Positions 34,855 to 43,848 of a stretch of 64,000 bases of DNA are shown here, one piece after another. Numbering within the stretch: position 1 is the first letter of the stretch; each line of letters opens with the position of its first letter. The position numbers and the translations under genes were made by a program. Under the pieces are notes generated by a model. It had not been told where the DNA came from. It made no database searches and was given only the letters and a program-made list of their open reading frames with translations. The DNA comes from RUG191 sp045642225 (lineage in GTDB: Bacteria; Bacillota; Clostridia; Lachnospirales; Lachnospiraceae). The stretch covers positions 51,744 through 115,743 of the forward strand of contig JAZUIN010000046.1 of NCBI GenBank assembly GCA_045642225.1, written 5' to 3'.

Positions 34855-36144
34855 ATGATAGATATAAAATTCTTACGCGAGAATCCAGATGCGGTCAAAG
34901 AGAATATTAAGAAGAAGTATCAAGAGCATAAACTAGAACTAGTAGATCAAGTTATTGGTCTTGATGATAAGAGAAGAGCAACTCAACAAGAGGCTGACGA
35001 CCTTCGTGCAAAGATGAATCAGACATCTAAGCAGATTGGTATGCTTATGGGACAAGGCAAGAAGGAAGAAGCGGAAAAGGTTAAGGCTGAAGTTGCTAGC
35101 ATTAAGCAGAAGATCAAAGATTTAGAGCCAGTTGAGAAGGAACTTAATGATAAAGTTATGGATATTATGATGAAGATTCCTAATATCATTGATCCATCTG
35201 TTCCAATTGGTCCTGACGATTCAGCTAACGAAGAGATTGAGAAGTTCGGAGAGCCTGTAACACCTGATTTTGAGATTCCATATCATACTGATATTATGGC
35301 AAGATTCGATGGAATTGATCTAGATTCAGCGGGCAAGGTTGCTGGTAATGGCTTCTATTATCTAATGGGAGATATTGCAAGACTTCATTCAGCAATGACT
35401 AGTTATGCAAGAGATTTCATGATTGATAGAGATTTTACATATTGTATTCCACCATTTATGATTAGAAGTAATGTCGTAACTGGCGTTATGAGTTTTGAAG
35501 AGATGGATGCAATGATGTATAAGATTGAAGGAGAAGACTTATATTTGATAGGTACTTCGGAACACTCTATGATTGGTAAATTCATCGACACAATGAATGA
35601 TGAAGCAACTTTACCACAGAAGCTCACATCTTATAGTCCATGCTTCAGAAAAGAGAAAGGTGCGCACGGTATCGAAGAACGTGGTGTATATAGAATACAT
35701 CAGTTTGAGAAGCAAGAGATGATTGTTGTGTGTAAGCCAGAAGATTCAATGAAGTACTATGATGTATTGTGGAAGAACACAGTAGATTTATTTAGAAGTC
35801 TTGATATACCTGTAAGAACATTAGAGTGTTGCTCGGGTGATTTGGCAGATCTTAAGGTTAAATCTTGCGATGTAGAGGCTTGGTCGCCACGTCAACAGAA
35901 ATATTTTGAAGTTGGTTCATGTTCCAACTTGGGAGATGCTCAAGCAAGACGTCTCAAAATCCGTGTTAAAGGTGAAGATGGAAAGAAATATTTTGCACAT
36001 ACATTGAATAACACTGTTGTTGCTCCACCAAGAATGCTTATTGCATTTCTAGAGAACAACTTAAACGAAGATGGTTCTGTTAATATTCCTGTAGCACTTC
36101 GTCCTTATATGGGAGGAGTTGAAAAGATTATTCCAAAGAACTGA
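34855..36144 (+). CDS. serS: Seryl-tRNA synthetase
   Basis: A 429-residue class II synthetase. The N-terminal coiled-coil arm (about 30-100) binds the long variable arm of tRNA-Ser. The catalytic core has motif 2 (SYSPCFRKEKGAHG... then GVYRIHQFEKQEM) and motif 3 (NNTVVAPPRMLIAFLEN). The length is normal. No T-box leader is present in the 39 bp before it, so it is probably cotranscribed with glyA. Confidence 0.97.
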   Translation: MIDIKFLRENPDAVKENIKKKYQEHKLELVDQVIGLDDKRRATQQEADDLRAKMNQTSKQIGMLMGQGKKEEAEKVKAEVASIKQKIKDLEPVEKELNDKVMDIMMKIPNIIDPSVPIGPDDSANEEIEKFGEPVTPDFEIPYHTDIMARFDGIDLDSAGKVAGNGFYYLMGDIARLHSAMTSYARDFMIDRDFTYCIPPFMIRSNVVTGVMSFEEMDAMMYKIEGEDLYLIGTSEHSMIGKFIDTMNDEATLPQKLTSYSPCFRKEKGAHGIEERGVYRIHQFEKQEMIVVCKPEDSMKYYDVLWKNTVDLFRSLDIPVRTLECCSGDLADLKVKSCDVEAWSPRQQKYFEVGSCSNLGDAQARRLKIRVKGEDGKKYFAHTLNNTVVAPPRMLIAFLENNLNEDGSVNIPVALRPYMGGVEKIIPKN

Positions 36145-36182
36145 TTTGGTTTATGTAAGACAGTAGTATAGAGAATGATTAT

Positions 36183-36216
36183 GAAGTGGTACTTTTTGTA
36201 TCACTTCTATTTTTAG
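36183..36216 (+). terminator. Probable terminator after serS
   Basis: The arms GAAGTGGTAC and GTATCACTTC (one G-U pair) around TTTTT are followed by TATTTTTA. The next start is only 11 nt further on, so this may also shape the leader of the NifX-like gene. Confidence 0.55.
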
Positions 36217-36226
36217 GAGGATAATT

Positions 36227-36625
36227 ATGGTAATAGCAGTTACACATGATAATGGAAATGTTGGACAACATTTTGGTCATGCCAAGGAGTTTAAATTATA
36301 CGAGATAGAAGATATGAAGATTCAAGACCAAGCTGTAGTTAGTAACTATGGTGAAGGTGGTCATGAAGCAGCTTGTATGCTTATGGAGGATTATAATGTT
36401 TCAGTTCTAATTTGCGATAATATAGGACAAAGCGCAGTAGATGGATTGCAAGAATTAAGTGTCTCAGTAATTCCTAGTGTTGAAGGAACTTGTGATGATG
36501 CTGTAAAAGATTTTCTTGATGGTAGCCTTATGGCACAAGTAACAGGTGGTTGTGCTACTTGTGGAACACACGACGGAGGTTCATGTTGTGGCTCTTCAGG
36601 TGGATGTGGTGGCTGCTGTGGATAA
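36227..36625 (+). CDS. NifB/NifX-family metal-cluster-binding protein
   Basis: A 132-residue protein of the dinitrogenase iron-molybdenum cofactor biosynthesis family (residues 1-105, with GNVGQHFGHAKEF). The tail from about residue 108 has nine cysteines mixed with glycine (CATCG, SCCG, CGGCC). Many anaerobes without nitrogenase have such proteins; roles in Fe-S cluster or metal handling are suggested. The Cys/Gly tail probably binds metal or clusters. AGGAGG precedes ATG 36227. Confidence 0.85.
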   Translation: MVIAVTHDNGNVGQHFGHAKEFKLYEIEDMKIQDQAVVSNYGEGGHEAACMLMEDYNVSVLICDNIGQSAVDGLQELSVSVIPSVEGTCDDAVKDFLDGSLMAQVTGGCATCGTHDGGSCCGSSGGCGGCCG

Positions 36626-36635
36626 GAAATAATTA

Positions 36636-36950
36636 TTATTTATTGATGTTCTTCTTGTCTAGGTTATAGTTTATTATATATATAATTATGTTAGCTGAAA
36701 CCATAACTATGTTAATAATATAAACTACTAGAACATAATTAATTTGACCGGTAACTATTTTGGCAATTATTCCAAAGATATAACCGGCAGTAATTAATAG
36801 GATGAAATAAATACTCATGCCTTTTGCAGATTTCGCTCTGATATTTCTAATAAGATTGAAAGGCCATGAGAAGCCAAAGCAAATAAGCATAAGGGTTTCG
36901 AAAATGTTAGATATTCCTAGATTTGCTATTAATTCGTTAATGTTTTGCAT
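36636..36950 (-). CDS. SemiSWEET-like PQ-loop membrane protein
   Basis: A 104-residue protein with three transmembrane helices (about 13-30, 42-62, 68-92). The segment FGFSWPFNLIRNIRAKSAKG in and after helix 1 matches the PQ-loop/SemiSWEET pattern; such proteins dimerise to carry sugars or other small solutes. ATG 36950 has GGAGG at proper spacing; a frame from 36965 would start inside the ribosome site. It stands alone downstream of typA, behind a terminator. Confidence 0.72.
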   Translation of the reverse strand: MQNINELIANLGISNIFETLMLICFGFSWPFNLIRNIRAKSAKGMSIYFILLITAGYIFGIIAKIVTGQINYVLVVYIINIVMVSANIIIYIINYNLDKKNINK

Positions 36951-36980
36951 AAAAAGGTCCTCCATATTTTTGCTTTAAAA

Positions 36981-37007
36981 TACCCGTTTACGTGAAGTAA
37001 ACGGGTT
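36981..37007. terminator. Terminator downstream of typA
   Basis: Arms ACCCGTTTA and TAAACGGGT, 7-nt loop. It follows typA by 5 bp on the minus strand; the U-tract there is weak (TATTTTA), while the plus side is TTTTGTTTATTTT. Confidence 0.6.
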
Positions 37008-37011
37008 TTGT

Positions 37012-38856
37012 TTATTTTCTTGCATTTTGTTTTTTGATAGCTGCACGTTTTCTTTCAGTTGGATCAAGTAAACGCTTTCTAATTCTAAGTGACTCTGGTG
37101 TTACTTCTAGAAGCTCATCTGTATCAATGAAATCAATGGCTTGCTCTAGAGATAAAATTTTAGGTGGTGTAAGGGTTAACGCTTCGTCAGCAGATGATGA
37201 ACGAGTATTAGTTAAATGTTTTTTCTTGCAAACATTTAATTCAATATCTTCTGCTCTAGAACAAGAACCAATAACCATTCCAGAATAAACCTTTTCACCA
37301 GGTCCTATAAATAATTGTCCTCTGTCTTGTGCAGAGAAAAGTCCATAAGCAACGGATTCTCCTGTTTCAAATGCTATAAGAGAACCTAACTGTCTATATT
37401 CTATATCGCCCTTGTAAGGTTCATATCCATCAAAGATTGTATTTAAAATACCATTTCCCTTTGTGTCAGTAAGGAAATCGCCACGATAACCAATTAAACC
37501 ACGTGATGGGATTTTGAACTCGATTCTAGTATATCCACCAGCAATAGGAGTCATGTTTTGAAGCTCGCCTTTTCTTAGGCTAAGCTTTTCAATAACGGCA
37601 CCTGTAAACTCGTCTGGTACGTCAACATACGCTATTTCCATAGGCTCTAATCTTTTACCGTTTTCATCTTCCTTGTATAAAACTTCAGCTTTAGATACAG
37701 CAAATTCATAGCCTTCACGACGCATATTTTCGATAAGAACTGATAAATGTAACTCACCTCTTCCAGAAACCTTGTAGCTATCAGCAGAGTCAGTTTCTTC
37801 TACGCGAAGAGATACATCAGTATTTAACTCTTTGAATAATCTATCACGAATGTGTCTACTAGTAACAAATTTACCTTCTTGTCCAGCAAATGGAGAATCA
37901 TTTACGATGAAGTTCATTGAAATAGTAGGCTCCGAAATTTTCTGGAATTCGATTGCTTCTGGAGCATCTACGGCACAAATTGTATCTCCAATGTGAATGT
38001 CAGCAATACCTGATATTGCAACGATTGAACCGATTTTTGCTTCATCAACATCTGTTTTGTCTAGACCCTCAAATTCATATAGCTTATTGATACGTACTTT
38101 GTTACATTTCTCAGGATCATGTGCGTTTACAACAACAGCTTCTTGATTGATTTTAAGAGAGCCGTTATCAACCTTTCCGATACCGATACGACCTACATAT
38201 TCGTTGTAGTCGATAGTACTGATAAGTACTTGTGTGTTGGCATCAGGATCACCAGTAGGTGCAGGAATATGATCGATAATAGTTTCAAATAATGGAATCA
38301 TATCCTTTTTTTCGTCTGCCAAATCACGAACTGCAAAACCTTGTTTGGCAGAGGCATAAATGAAAGGACAGTCAAGCTGCTCGTCAGACGCGTCAAGGTC
38401 CATAAGTAGCTCTAATACTTCGTCAATTACTTCGTCTGGTCTAGCTTCTGGTCTGTCGATTTTGTTGATACAACAAATAATTGGAAGGTCAAGCTCTAAA
38501 GCCTTCATAAGAACGAACTTTGTCTGTGGCATCGCACCTTCAAAAGCGTCAACTACAAGAACAACTCCGTTTACCATTTTGAGTACACGTTCAACCTCGC
38601 CACCGAAGTCCGCATGGCCTGGGGTATCGATAATGTTAATCTTTGTATCCTTGTATTGAACAGCAGTGTTCTTTGAAAGGATAGTGATTCCACGTTCTTT
38701 TTCGATATCGTTAGAATCCATTATTCTTTCAGCGACCTCTTGATTCTCACGGAAAACACCACTTTGCTTAAGTAATTCGTCAACAAGTGTAGTCTTACCA
38801 TGGTCAACATGGGCTATAATTGCAATGTTTCTTATGTCGTTTCTTTCCTGTATCAT
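37012..38856 (-). CDS. typA: Ribosome-associated GTPase TypA/BipA
   Basis: A 614-residue translational GTPase. G1 is AHVDHGKTTL, switch I includes RGITI, G3 DTPGHADFGGE, and G4 NKIDRP. EF-G-like domains II, III and V follow, then the TypA-specific C-terminal domain with SRGLIGYRGDFLTDTKG. It acts in 50S assembly and stress adaptation. The upstream region (38857-39048) is AT-rich and holds its promoter; I found no other gene there. Confidence 0.97.
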   Translation of the reverse strand: MIQERNDIRNIAIIAHVDHGKTTLVDELLKQSGVFRENQEVAERIMDSNDIEKERGITILSKNTAVQYKDTKINIIDTPGHADFGGEVERVLKMVNGVVLVVDAFEGAMPQTKFVLMKALELDLPIICCINKIDRPEARPDEVIDEVLELLMDLDASDEQLDCPFIYASAKQGFAVRDLADEKKDMIPLFETIIDHIPAPTGDPDANTQVLISTIDYNEYVGRIGIGKVDNGSLKINQEAVVVNAHDPEKCNKVRINKLYEFEGLDKTDVDEAKIGSIVAISGIADIHIGDTICAVDAPEAIEFQKISEPTISMNFIVNDSPFAGQEGKFVTSRHIRDRLFKELNTDVSLRVEETDSADSYKVSGRGELHLSVLIENMRREGYEFAVSKAEVLYKEDENGKRLEPMEIAYVDVPDEFTGAVIEKLSLRKGELQNMTPIAGGYTRIEFKIPSRGLIGYRGDFLTDTKGNGILNTIFDGYEPYKGDIEYRQLGSLIAFETGESVAYGLFSAQDRGQLFIGPGEKVYSGMVIGSCSRAEDIELNVCKKKHLTNTRSSSADEALTLTPPKILSLEQAIDFIDTDELLEVTPESLRIRKRLLDPTERKRAAIKKQNARK

Positions 38857-39048
38857 GTCTAGTCCTTTCTGGAAATGTATTAGTTATATAAAATGTTTAA
38901 CATTTTCATTTACATTTAATCGGTATAAAGCACCATGTAAAATTATAGTTTAGTGCTATAAGTAAATTCAATGTATAAAATGTAGGAAAAAAGCGGTAAA
39001 AACGTAATATTATTGTAGATTATATAAATATAAGTAGGCTATGTTTTG

Positions 39049-39076
39049 TTGACATATACGCTAACAGTGTTATAAT
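39049..39076 (+). promoter_or_regulatory. Promoter of the dapA transcript
   Basis: TTGACA at 39049-39054, a 16-bp spacer and an extended -10 TG-T-TATAAT ending at 39076. Transcription would start just before the riboswitch. Confidence 0.7.
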
Positions 39077-39090
39077 TGTTGATAGAATAT

Positions 39091-39254
39091 GAGATAGAGG
39101 TTGCGTGTTTTATTAGTAAATCATTGGATGTTGCAGGACAGAAGAAGATGATTGAGAGGAAAACTCGCCGAAAGAGATGTAACTGCATTACATTTTCTTG
39201 GGCATAAGTTGAATAAGCTTATGACTGTCATCTTACGAGATGGGGAGCTATCGG
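39091..39254 (+). promoter_or_regulatory. Lysine riboswitch (L box)
   Basis: Hallmark elements in order: GATAGAGGTTGCG, AGTAA, CTCGCCGAAAGA, the TTGGGCATAAG stem, GACTGTCATC, and GATGGGGAGCTATC. GATAG at 39093 and CTATC at 39248 close the P1 helix. It precedes dapA, the first step of lysine and diaminopimelate synthesis, and a terminator follows. High lysine should therefore stop transcription before dapA. Confidence 0.92.
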
Positions 39255-39269
39255 ATCTAGAGTGTTAGA

Positions 39270-39299
39270 CCAGCAACCCAGTGTTGTTGGTTTTTTATT
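39270..39299 (+). terminator. Riboswitch-controlled terminator
   Basis: CCAGCAAC and GTTGTTGG pair, then TTTTTTATTTTTT. It is the expression platform of the lysine riboswitch, ending about 22 nt before dapA. Confidence 0.85.
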
Positions 39300-39320
39300 T
39301 TTTATGAAAAGGAGTATGAT

Positions 39321-40205
39321 ATGTCAATATTTACAGGCTCAGGTGTTGCTATTGTTACACCAATGAAAGAAAATCTTGAAGTTAACTATGATAAGCTAGA
39401 AGAACTTGTTAATTTCCATATTGATAATGGAACTGATTCGATTATTATAGTTGGTACAACAGGAGAAGGTGCTACTCTTTCTATGGAGGAGCATAGAACT
39501 ACAATCAAAAGATGTGTAGAATTTGCAAAGGGAAGAATTCCAATTGTAGCAGGAACTGGTTCTAACAATACCAAATGTGCAATTCAGCTTACAAAAGAAG
39601 CTGAAGAAGACGGAGCTGATGCTGCACTTATTGTTACACCATATTACAATAAGGCGACTCAACAAGGCTTGATCAATCACTACAGCATGATAGCTGACGA
39701 AACTAAGTTGCCTATCATTCTTTACAATGTTCCAGGTAGAACAGGAACTAACATTTTACCGGAGACAGTTGCTACATTATATAATAGCAAGGAGAATATT
39801 GTTGGTCTTAAAGAGGCAACAGGCAATATGGCTCAAGCTTCAGAGACAATGAGACTTTGTGATGGTAAGATTGATATGTATTCTGGTGAAGACGGATTGG
39901 TGGTGCCGTTGATGTCAATCGGAGCCGTAGGTGTAATTTCTGTTATGGCAAATATTGCACCACAACAGACTCACGATATGTGCCAAGCATTTTTCGACGG
40001 AGACTTGAAGAAGGCTAGAGACCTTCAGTTCAAGGCAATTCCAGTTGTTGATGCGTTATTCTCAGAGGTAAATCCTATCCCTGTCAAGAAGGCTCTCAAT
40101 CTTATGGGAATGGAAGTTGGCTCACTTCGCCCACCTCTATGTGAGATGTCAGATGCAGCAGCTAAGAATTTGGAAAATGCTATGAAAGAATATGGACTTA
40201 TATAG
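39321..40205 (+). CDS. dapA: 4-hydroxy-tetrahydrodipicolinate synthase
   Basis: A 294-residue aldolase-type enzyme that condenses pyruvate with aspartate semialdehyde. Motifs: GTTGEGATLS, the catalytic tyrosine in LYNVPGRTG, and the Schiff-base lysine in GLKEATG. GGAG precedes ATG 39321. It is controlled by the lysine riboswitch upstream and forms an operon with dapB (17-bp gap). Confidence 0.97.
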   Translation: MSIFTGSGVAIVTPMKENLEVNYDKLEELVNFHIDNGTDSIIIVGTTGEGATLSMEEHRTTIKRCVEFAKGRIPIVAGTGSNNTKCAIQLTKEAEEDGADAALIVTPYYNKATQQGLINHYSMIADETKLPIILYNVPGRTGTNILPETVATLYNSKENIVGLKEATGNMAQASETMRLCDGKIDMYSGEDGLVVPLMSIGAVGVISVMANIAPQQTHDMCQAFFDGDLKKARDLQFKAIPVVDALFSEVNPIPVKKALNLMGMEVGSLRPPLCEMSDAAAKNLENAMKEYGLI

Positions 40206-40222
40206 AAAGTTGAGGAAATAAA

Positions 40223-40984
40223 ATGACAAAGGTTATTATGCATGGTTGTAACGGTCATATGGGACGTGTTATAACAGATATTTGTAAGAAGGATGAGGGA
40301 GTAGAAATTGTTGCTGGTGTTGATCCATATACTGGTGTAGACAATGATTATCCTGTATTCGAATCAATTGATAAATGTGATGTAGAGGCTGATGTTGTAA
40401 TTGATTTTTCTAATCCAGCAAGTACAGATAATTTGCTAAAGTATTGTGAAGATAAAGGTATTGGAGCAGTTCTTTGTACAACTGGTTTGACACCTGAGCA
40501 ATTACAAGCAGTTGAAGAGACTGCTAAGAAGACAGCAATTCTTAAGTCTGCTAATATGTCTTTAGGTATTAATACATTGCTTGATTTGGTTAAGAAGGCG
40601 ACAAATGTATTTGTAGAGGCTGGATTCGATGTTGAGATAGTTGAGAAGCATCATAATCAAAAATTAGATGCACCATCAGGAACAGCTCTTGCATTAGCAG
40701 ATTCTATCAATGAAGAGCTTAATAATGAATATGAATATTGCTATGACAGAAGCGCTAGAAATACTAAGCGTCCTGAAAAAGAAATAGGTATTTCTGCAGT
40801 TAGAGGTGGAACAATTGTAGGTGATCATGATGTTATTTTCGCAGGAACTGACGAAGTGATTACACTTAGCCATACAGCATATTCTAAGTCAGTATTTGCT
40901 AAAGGCGCTGTTGAAGCAGCTAAGTTCTTAGCAGGTAAACCAGCTGGACATTATGATATGAGAGATGTTATAGCGTCGAAGTAG
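40223..40984 (+). CDS. dapB: 4-hydroxy-tetrahydrodipicolinate reductase
   Basis: A 253-residue NAD(P)H-dependent reductase, the step after DapA. The nucleotide fold has HGCNGHMGRVI, and the substrate domain EKHHNQKLDAPSGTA. It ends the operon; a strong terminator follows, and the accessory island starts there. Confidence 0.97.
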   Translation: MTKVIMHGCNGHMGRVITDICKKDEGVEIVAGVDPYTGVDNDYPVFESIDKCDVEADVVIDFSNPASTDNLLKYCEDKGIGAVLCTTGLTPEQLQAVEETAKKTAILKSANMSLGINTLLDLVKKATNVFVEAGFDVEIVEKHHNQKLDAPSGTALALADSINEELNNEYEYCYDRSARNTKRPEKEIGISAVRGGTIVGDHDVIFAGTDEVITLSHTAYSKSVFAKGAVEAAKFLAGKPAGHYDMRDVIASK

Positions 40985-41020
40985 TGATAAGAATTTTGAA
41001 ATAGAAGAAAGTTATTTTGA

Positions 41021-41048
41021 AAAAGGCGGGATTTTCCCGCCTTTTTTT
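41021..41048 (+). terminator. Terminator of dapAB
   Basis: Arms AAAGGCGGG and CCCGCCTTT with a short loop, then a run of T. It marks the left border of the accessory island. Confidence 0.9.
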
Positions 41049-41063
41049 GTTGTCTAGAATATT

Positions 41064-41225
41064 CTATTTCAGTTTTCCATTTTCTTTCTCGTGTTTCATA
41101 ATTGCTTGCCGTATCAAATAAATCACTTGACCATTGATGGAGCGACCTTCGTATTCGGCAAGGCTCTTTAACTTGTTATGAGTTCCTGAATCAATTCTTA
41201 GACCTAAGTGTTTATCTTTATCCAT
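41064..41225 (-). CDS. Ribbon-helix-helix (Arc/MetJ-type) DNA-binding protein
   Basis: A 53-residue protein. HLGLRIDSGTHNKLKSLAE forms the strand and first helix, and GRSINGQVIYLIRQAI the second helix of an RHH fold. Such proteins are autorepressors or antitoxins. No toxin gene is adjacent on the same strand. It diverges from the recombinase gene, and two similar 15-bp repeats lie between them (41250-41305). GGAG stands before ATG 41225. It probably controls itself and the recombinase. Confidence 0.78.
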   Translation of the reverse strand: MDKDKHLGLRIDSGTHNKLKSLAEYEGRSINGQVIYLIRQAIMKHEKENGKLK

Positions 41226-41249
41226 ATTGTTCTCCTTGAATCTTAATAT

Positions 41250-41305
41250 AAGTTCATTTTAAGTCGACGAAGTGTTATTATGTCATAAATGGACTTATTT
41301 TAAGT
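41250..41305. promoter_or_regulatory. Repeated operator-like motif between RHH and recombinase genes
   Basis: AAGTTCATTTTAAGT (41250-41264) and GGACTTATTTTAAGT (41291-41305) share the core TTTTAAGT plus flanking bases and are 41 bp apart. They lie in the divergent promoter region, where an RHH protein would bind. Confidence 0.4.
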
Positions 41306-41377
41306 ACATAAATAATTTTTGAGGTGTTTAAAGTCTACCTTTATAGAGTAAAAGTTTTTTATAAAGGAGGCGGTATG

Positions 41378-41983
41378 ATGGGAGAATATGGTTATATTCG
41401 TGTGTCATCAAAAGATCAAAATCCAGAGAGACAGATAAAGGCTGTTATGGATAACGGAATAATTAAAAAGAATATATTTGTGGATCATATGTCAGGAAAG
41501 AATTTTGATAGACCACAATATAAAAAGATGCTAAAAAAGCTGAAGCCACATGATTTACTTGTAATAAAGAGTATTGATAGACTCGGAAGGAATTATGAGG
41601 AAATATTAGAGCAATGGCGGATTCTAACTAAGGAGAAAAATGTAGATATTCAGGTGTTAGATATGCCACTCTTAAATACAAGGACGGATGTGGATGGATT
41701 AACAGGAGTTTTTATTGCGGATTTGGTCTTGCAAATATTAGCTTATGTGGCAGAGACAGAACGAACCTTTATTAAGCAACGGCAAGCGGAAGGAATTGCA
41801 CTTGCAAAGGCAAATGGAGTTCATTTTGGTTGCCAGAAGATTGAACTAGGGGACGAAGCAAAAAAGATATTTAACCTATGGGAAAATGGAGAAATAACAG
41901 CAAATGAAGCAGCGAAACGATTGAATATTAGTAGATCAACATTTTATAGACGATGTAGAGAAGAAAAGTATTCCAAAATGTAG
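41378..41983 (+). CDS. Serine site-specific recombinase (resolvase/invertase family)
   Basis: A 201-residue small serine recombinase. Catalytic Ser10 is in GYIRVSSKDQ, and arginines are in IKSIDRLGRN and ETERTFIKQRQAEG. The C-terminal helix-turn-helix (about 155-195) has NEAAKRLNISRSTFYRRC. AAAGGAGG fits ATG 41378 best; ATG 41375 is also possible. It is the only recombination gene of the accessory island and may act at the inverted 13-bp motifs that start at its stop codon. Resolvase, invertase and transposon origins cannot be told apart. Confidence 0.88.
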   Translation: MGEYGYIRVSSKDQNPERQIKAVMDNGIIKKNIFVDHMSGKNFDRPQYKKMLKKLKPHDLLVIKSIDRLGRNYEEILEQWRILTKEKNVDIQVLDMPLLNTRTDVDGLTGVFIADLVLQILAYVAETERTFIKQRQAEGIALAKANGVHFGCQKIELGDEAKKIFNLWENGEITANEAAKRLNISRSTFYRRCREEKYSKM

Positions 41984-42094
41984 ACTTTGTGACACCTTTA
42001 TAAAAATCTAGTTTTACATACAAATATCATAAAAAAACCCACATATATTGAGTATAAACCATATGTGTCACAAAGTCTGCTTTGTGACACATAT
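41983..42094. repeat. Triple inverted 13-bp motif after the recombinase gene
   Basis: GACTTTGTGACAC at 41983-41995 recurs in inverted form at 42065-42077. The inverted copy is also half of a perfect hairpin with 15-nt arms (42061-42075 and 42080-42094, loop TCTG). No T-tract follows, so a simple terminator is unlikely. The motif may be a recombination (res-like) site or an operator for the following gene. Confidence 0.6.
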
Positions 42095-42120
42095 AGATTG
42101 CTAGAAGTGGGAGACTAATG

Positions 42121-43836
42121 ATGACAAAGGAAAAAGAACTAACTGGCTATCCATCTATTGATAAGCCGTGGCAGAAGTATTATTCAAAAGAAGTAATTGA
42201 AGCTGAGTTACCACAGGGTAATTTATATGAATATATGTATCAACAGACATGCACTTTGAAAAATAAGTATTGTTTGAATTATTTTGGCAAAAGAATTTCA
42301 TATAAAGAGTTTTACAAGAAAATTTATGAAACAGCAGCGGCACTGACAAAGCTAGGTGTACAACAAGGGGATGTGGTAAGCATTTGCGTTCTGACAATGC
42401 CTGAGAGTTACTACTTACTTTATGCAGTAAATATGTTAGGTGCGATTTGTAATTATGTTGGCGTAAATAATTCTGTTGATGAAATTCGAAAAAGAGTATT
42501 GACCACAGAAAGTAGATTTGTGTTTACCGTAGGCATAGTGCAAGAAAATGTGGTTAAGGCAATTGGTGATCAGAAGGATATAAAAGTAGTTTCAATTCCG
42601 ATATACAATTCAATGCCAGTTTCGTTATCAATGTTATTAAAAGCCAAGGATAAGAAACAAGAGACTTCTGACGTAATGTCATGGAATAAGTTTTTACAGA
42701 ATGGAAGAGGGACAACCTTTGAGATAAAGAAAGGCGATGTAAATGCGCCAGCAATTATTGAGTACACTAACGGAACAACAGGTGAATCCAAAGGTGCATT
42801 ACATCCAAATCAAACAGCAAATATGATTGCATATAATTATGCAAATGTTGGGGATTTAATGGTGTTTCAACCTGGAGATAAATTTCTTAATATTCTTCCA
42901 CCGTTTTATGCGTATGGAATCTTTGTTGGAGCGCATATGCCAATATGTTTGGGTGTAGAAGTGTATCTTTGCACAAGTCCTGATCCAGAGGAAGTGGCAA
43001 AGAGTTTTAAGAAATATAAACCGAACCATTTTACAGGTAGCCCAGCACATATCAATGCCATCATAGAAGATGAGACTGTGAAAAGAATGGATTTGTCATT
43101 TTTACAGACAGTTGCATATGGCGGTGATGGTGTAAATGAGGAGTGGACAAGAAATGTAAATACATTTCTAAAGGAGCATGGCGCACCGCATGAGGTGATT
43201 GCAGGGTATGGCATGACCGAGGTGGCAGGTACTTTTTGTACAGAAATGCAAAATCTAAATAAGATGATTCCATTTCCAAAGAATATCATTCGTGTTCGAA
43301 ATGTAGATACGGAAGAAGATTTAAAGTGTAACCAAGAAGGTGAAATTTACATAACAGGTCCAACTTTAATGAATGGTTATTATGTCAATGAAGAAATGAC
43401 AGATGAAGCAATTCGAATTATTGATGGTGTGCGATGGTTAAAAACAGGCGATTTGGGATATGTCACGGAAGATGGTGGACTTGTAATTAGTGGAAGACTT
43501 AAGAGAATTTATTGGACAATTGCTGAAGATGGCGGTGTATACAGAGTATATCCAATGAAGATAGAACAGATAATTGATACCCATGAAAATGTAGAGCGTT
43601 CTGCTGTTGTTGGTATCAAGAATGATGATAAAGGCTATTTAACATTTGCAATGTTGGTGCTTCATTCTGACGAACAAATGGAACAAACGATTGCAGAAGT
43701 GAAAGCACTTTGCAAAGAGTCTTTGGATTCTAGTTCACAACCATTTAAGTATCGTGTGGTAGATTCATTGCCGATGACAGTGGCAGGAAAAGTGGACTAC
43801 AAGAGGATAGAAGATATGCTTACGAACCAGGGATAG
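42121..43836 (+). CDS. Adenylate-forming enzyme 1 (acyl-CoA synthetase-like, canonical motifs)
   Basis: A 571-residue ANL-superfamily protein. It starts with the block LTGYPSIDKPW that three of the four paralogues share. P-loop YTNGTTGESKG is near residue 214, YGMTE near 362, LKTGDLG near 441, the hinge GRLKRIY near 459, and the catalytic lysine in AGKVDYKR near the end. It should activate a carboxylic acid with ATP; the substrate and acceptor (CoA, carrier or other) are unknown. No carrier protein is encoded nearby. ATG 42121 fits the ribosome site and paralogue 4 better than ATG 42118. Gene 2 follows after 12 bp. Confidence 0.85.
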   Translation: MTKEKELTGYPSIDKPWQKYYSKEVIEAELPQGNLYEYMYQQTCTLKNKYCLNYFGKRISYKEFYKKIYETAAALTKLGVQQGDVVSICVLTMPESYYLLYAVNMLGAICNYVGVNNSVDEIRKRVLTTESRFVFTVGIVQENVVKAIGDQKDIKVVSIPIYNSMPVSLSMLLKAKDKKQETSDVMSWNKFLQNGRGTTFEIKKGDVNAPAIIEYTNGTTGESKGALHPNQTANMIAYNYANVGDLMVFQPGDKFLNILPPFYAYGIFVGAHMPICLGVEVYLCTSPDPEEVAKSFKKYKPNHFTGSPAHINAIIEDETVKRMDLSFLQTVAYGGDGVNEEWTRNVNTFLKEHGAPHEVIAGYGMTEVAGTFCTEMQNLNKMIPFPKNIIRVRNVDTEEDLKCNQEGEIYITGPTLMNGYYVNEEMTDEAIRIIDGVRWLKTGDLGYVTEDGGLVISGRLKRIYWTIAEDGGVYRVYPMKIEQIIDTHENVERSAVVGIKNDDKGYLTFAMLVLHSDEQMEQTIAEVKALCKESLDSSSQPFKYRVVDSLPMTVAGKVDYKRIEDMLTNQG

Positions 43837-43848
43837 AGGAGACAAAAG

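Noticed and set aside
36183..36216. T-box or other riboswitch before the NifX-like gene
   Set aside because: Only a simple hairpin with a T-rich tail is present; no T-box sequence or specifier stem.
42061..42094. Ordinary terminator after the recombinase gene
   Set aside because: The stem is perfect but no T-tract follows, and one arm is an inverted copy of a motif at 41983, which suits a protein-binding or recombination site better.
42906..43289. Minus-strand 127-codon frame within enzyme 1
   Set aside because: It is opposite to conserved ANL motifs; no ribosome site, no recognisable protein.
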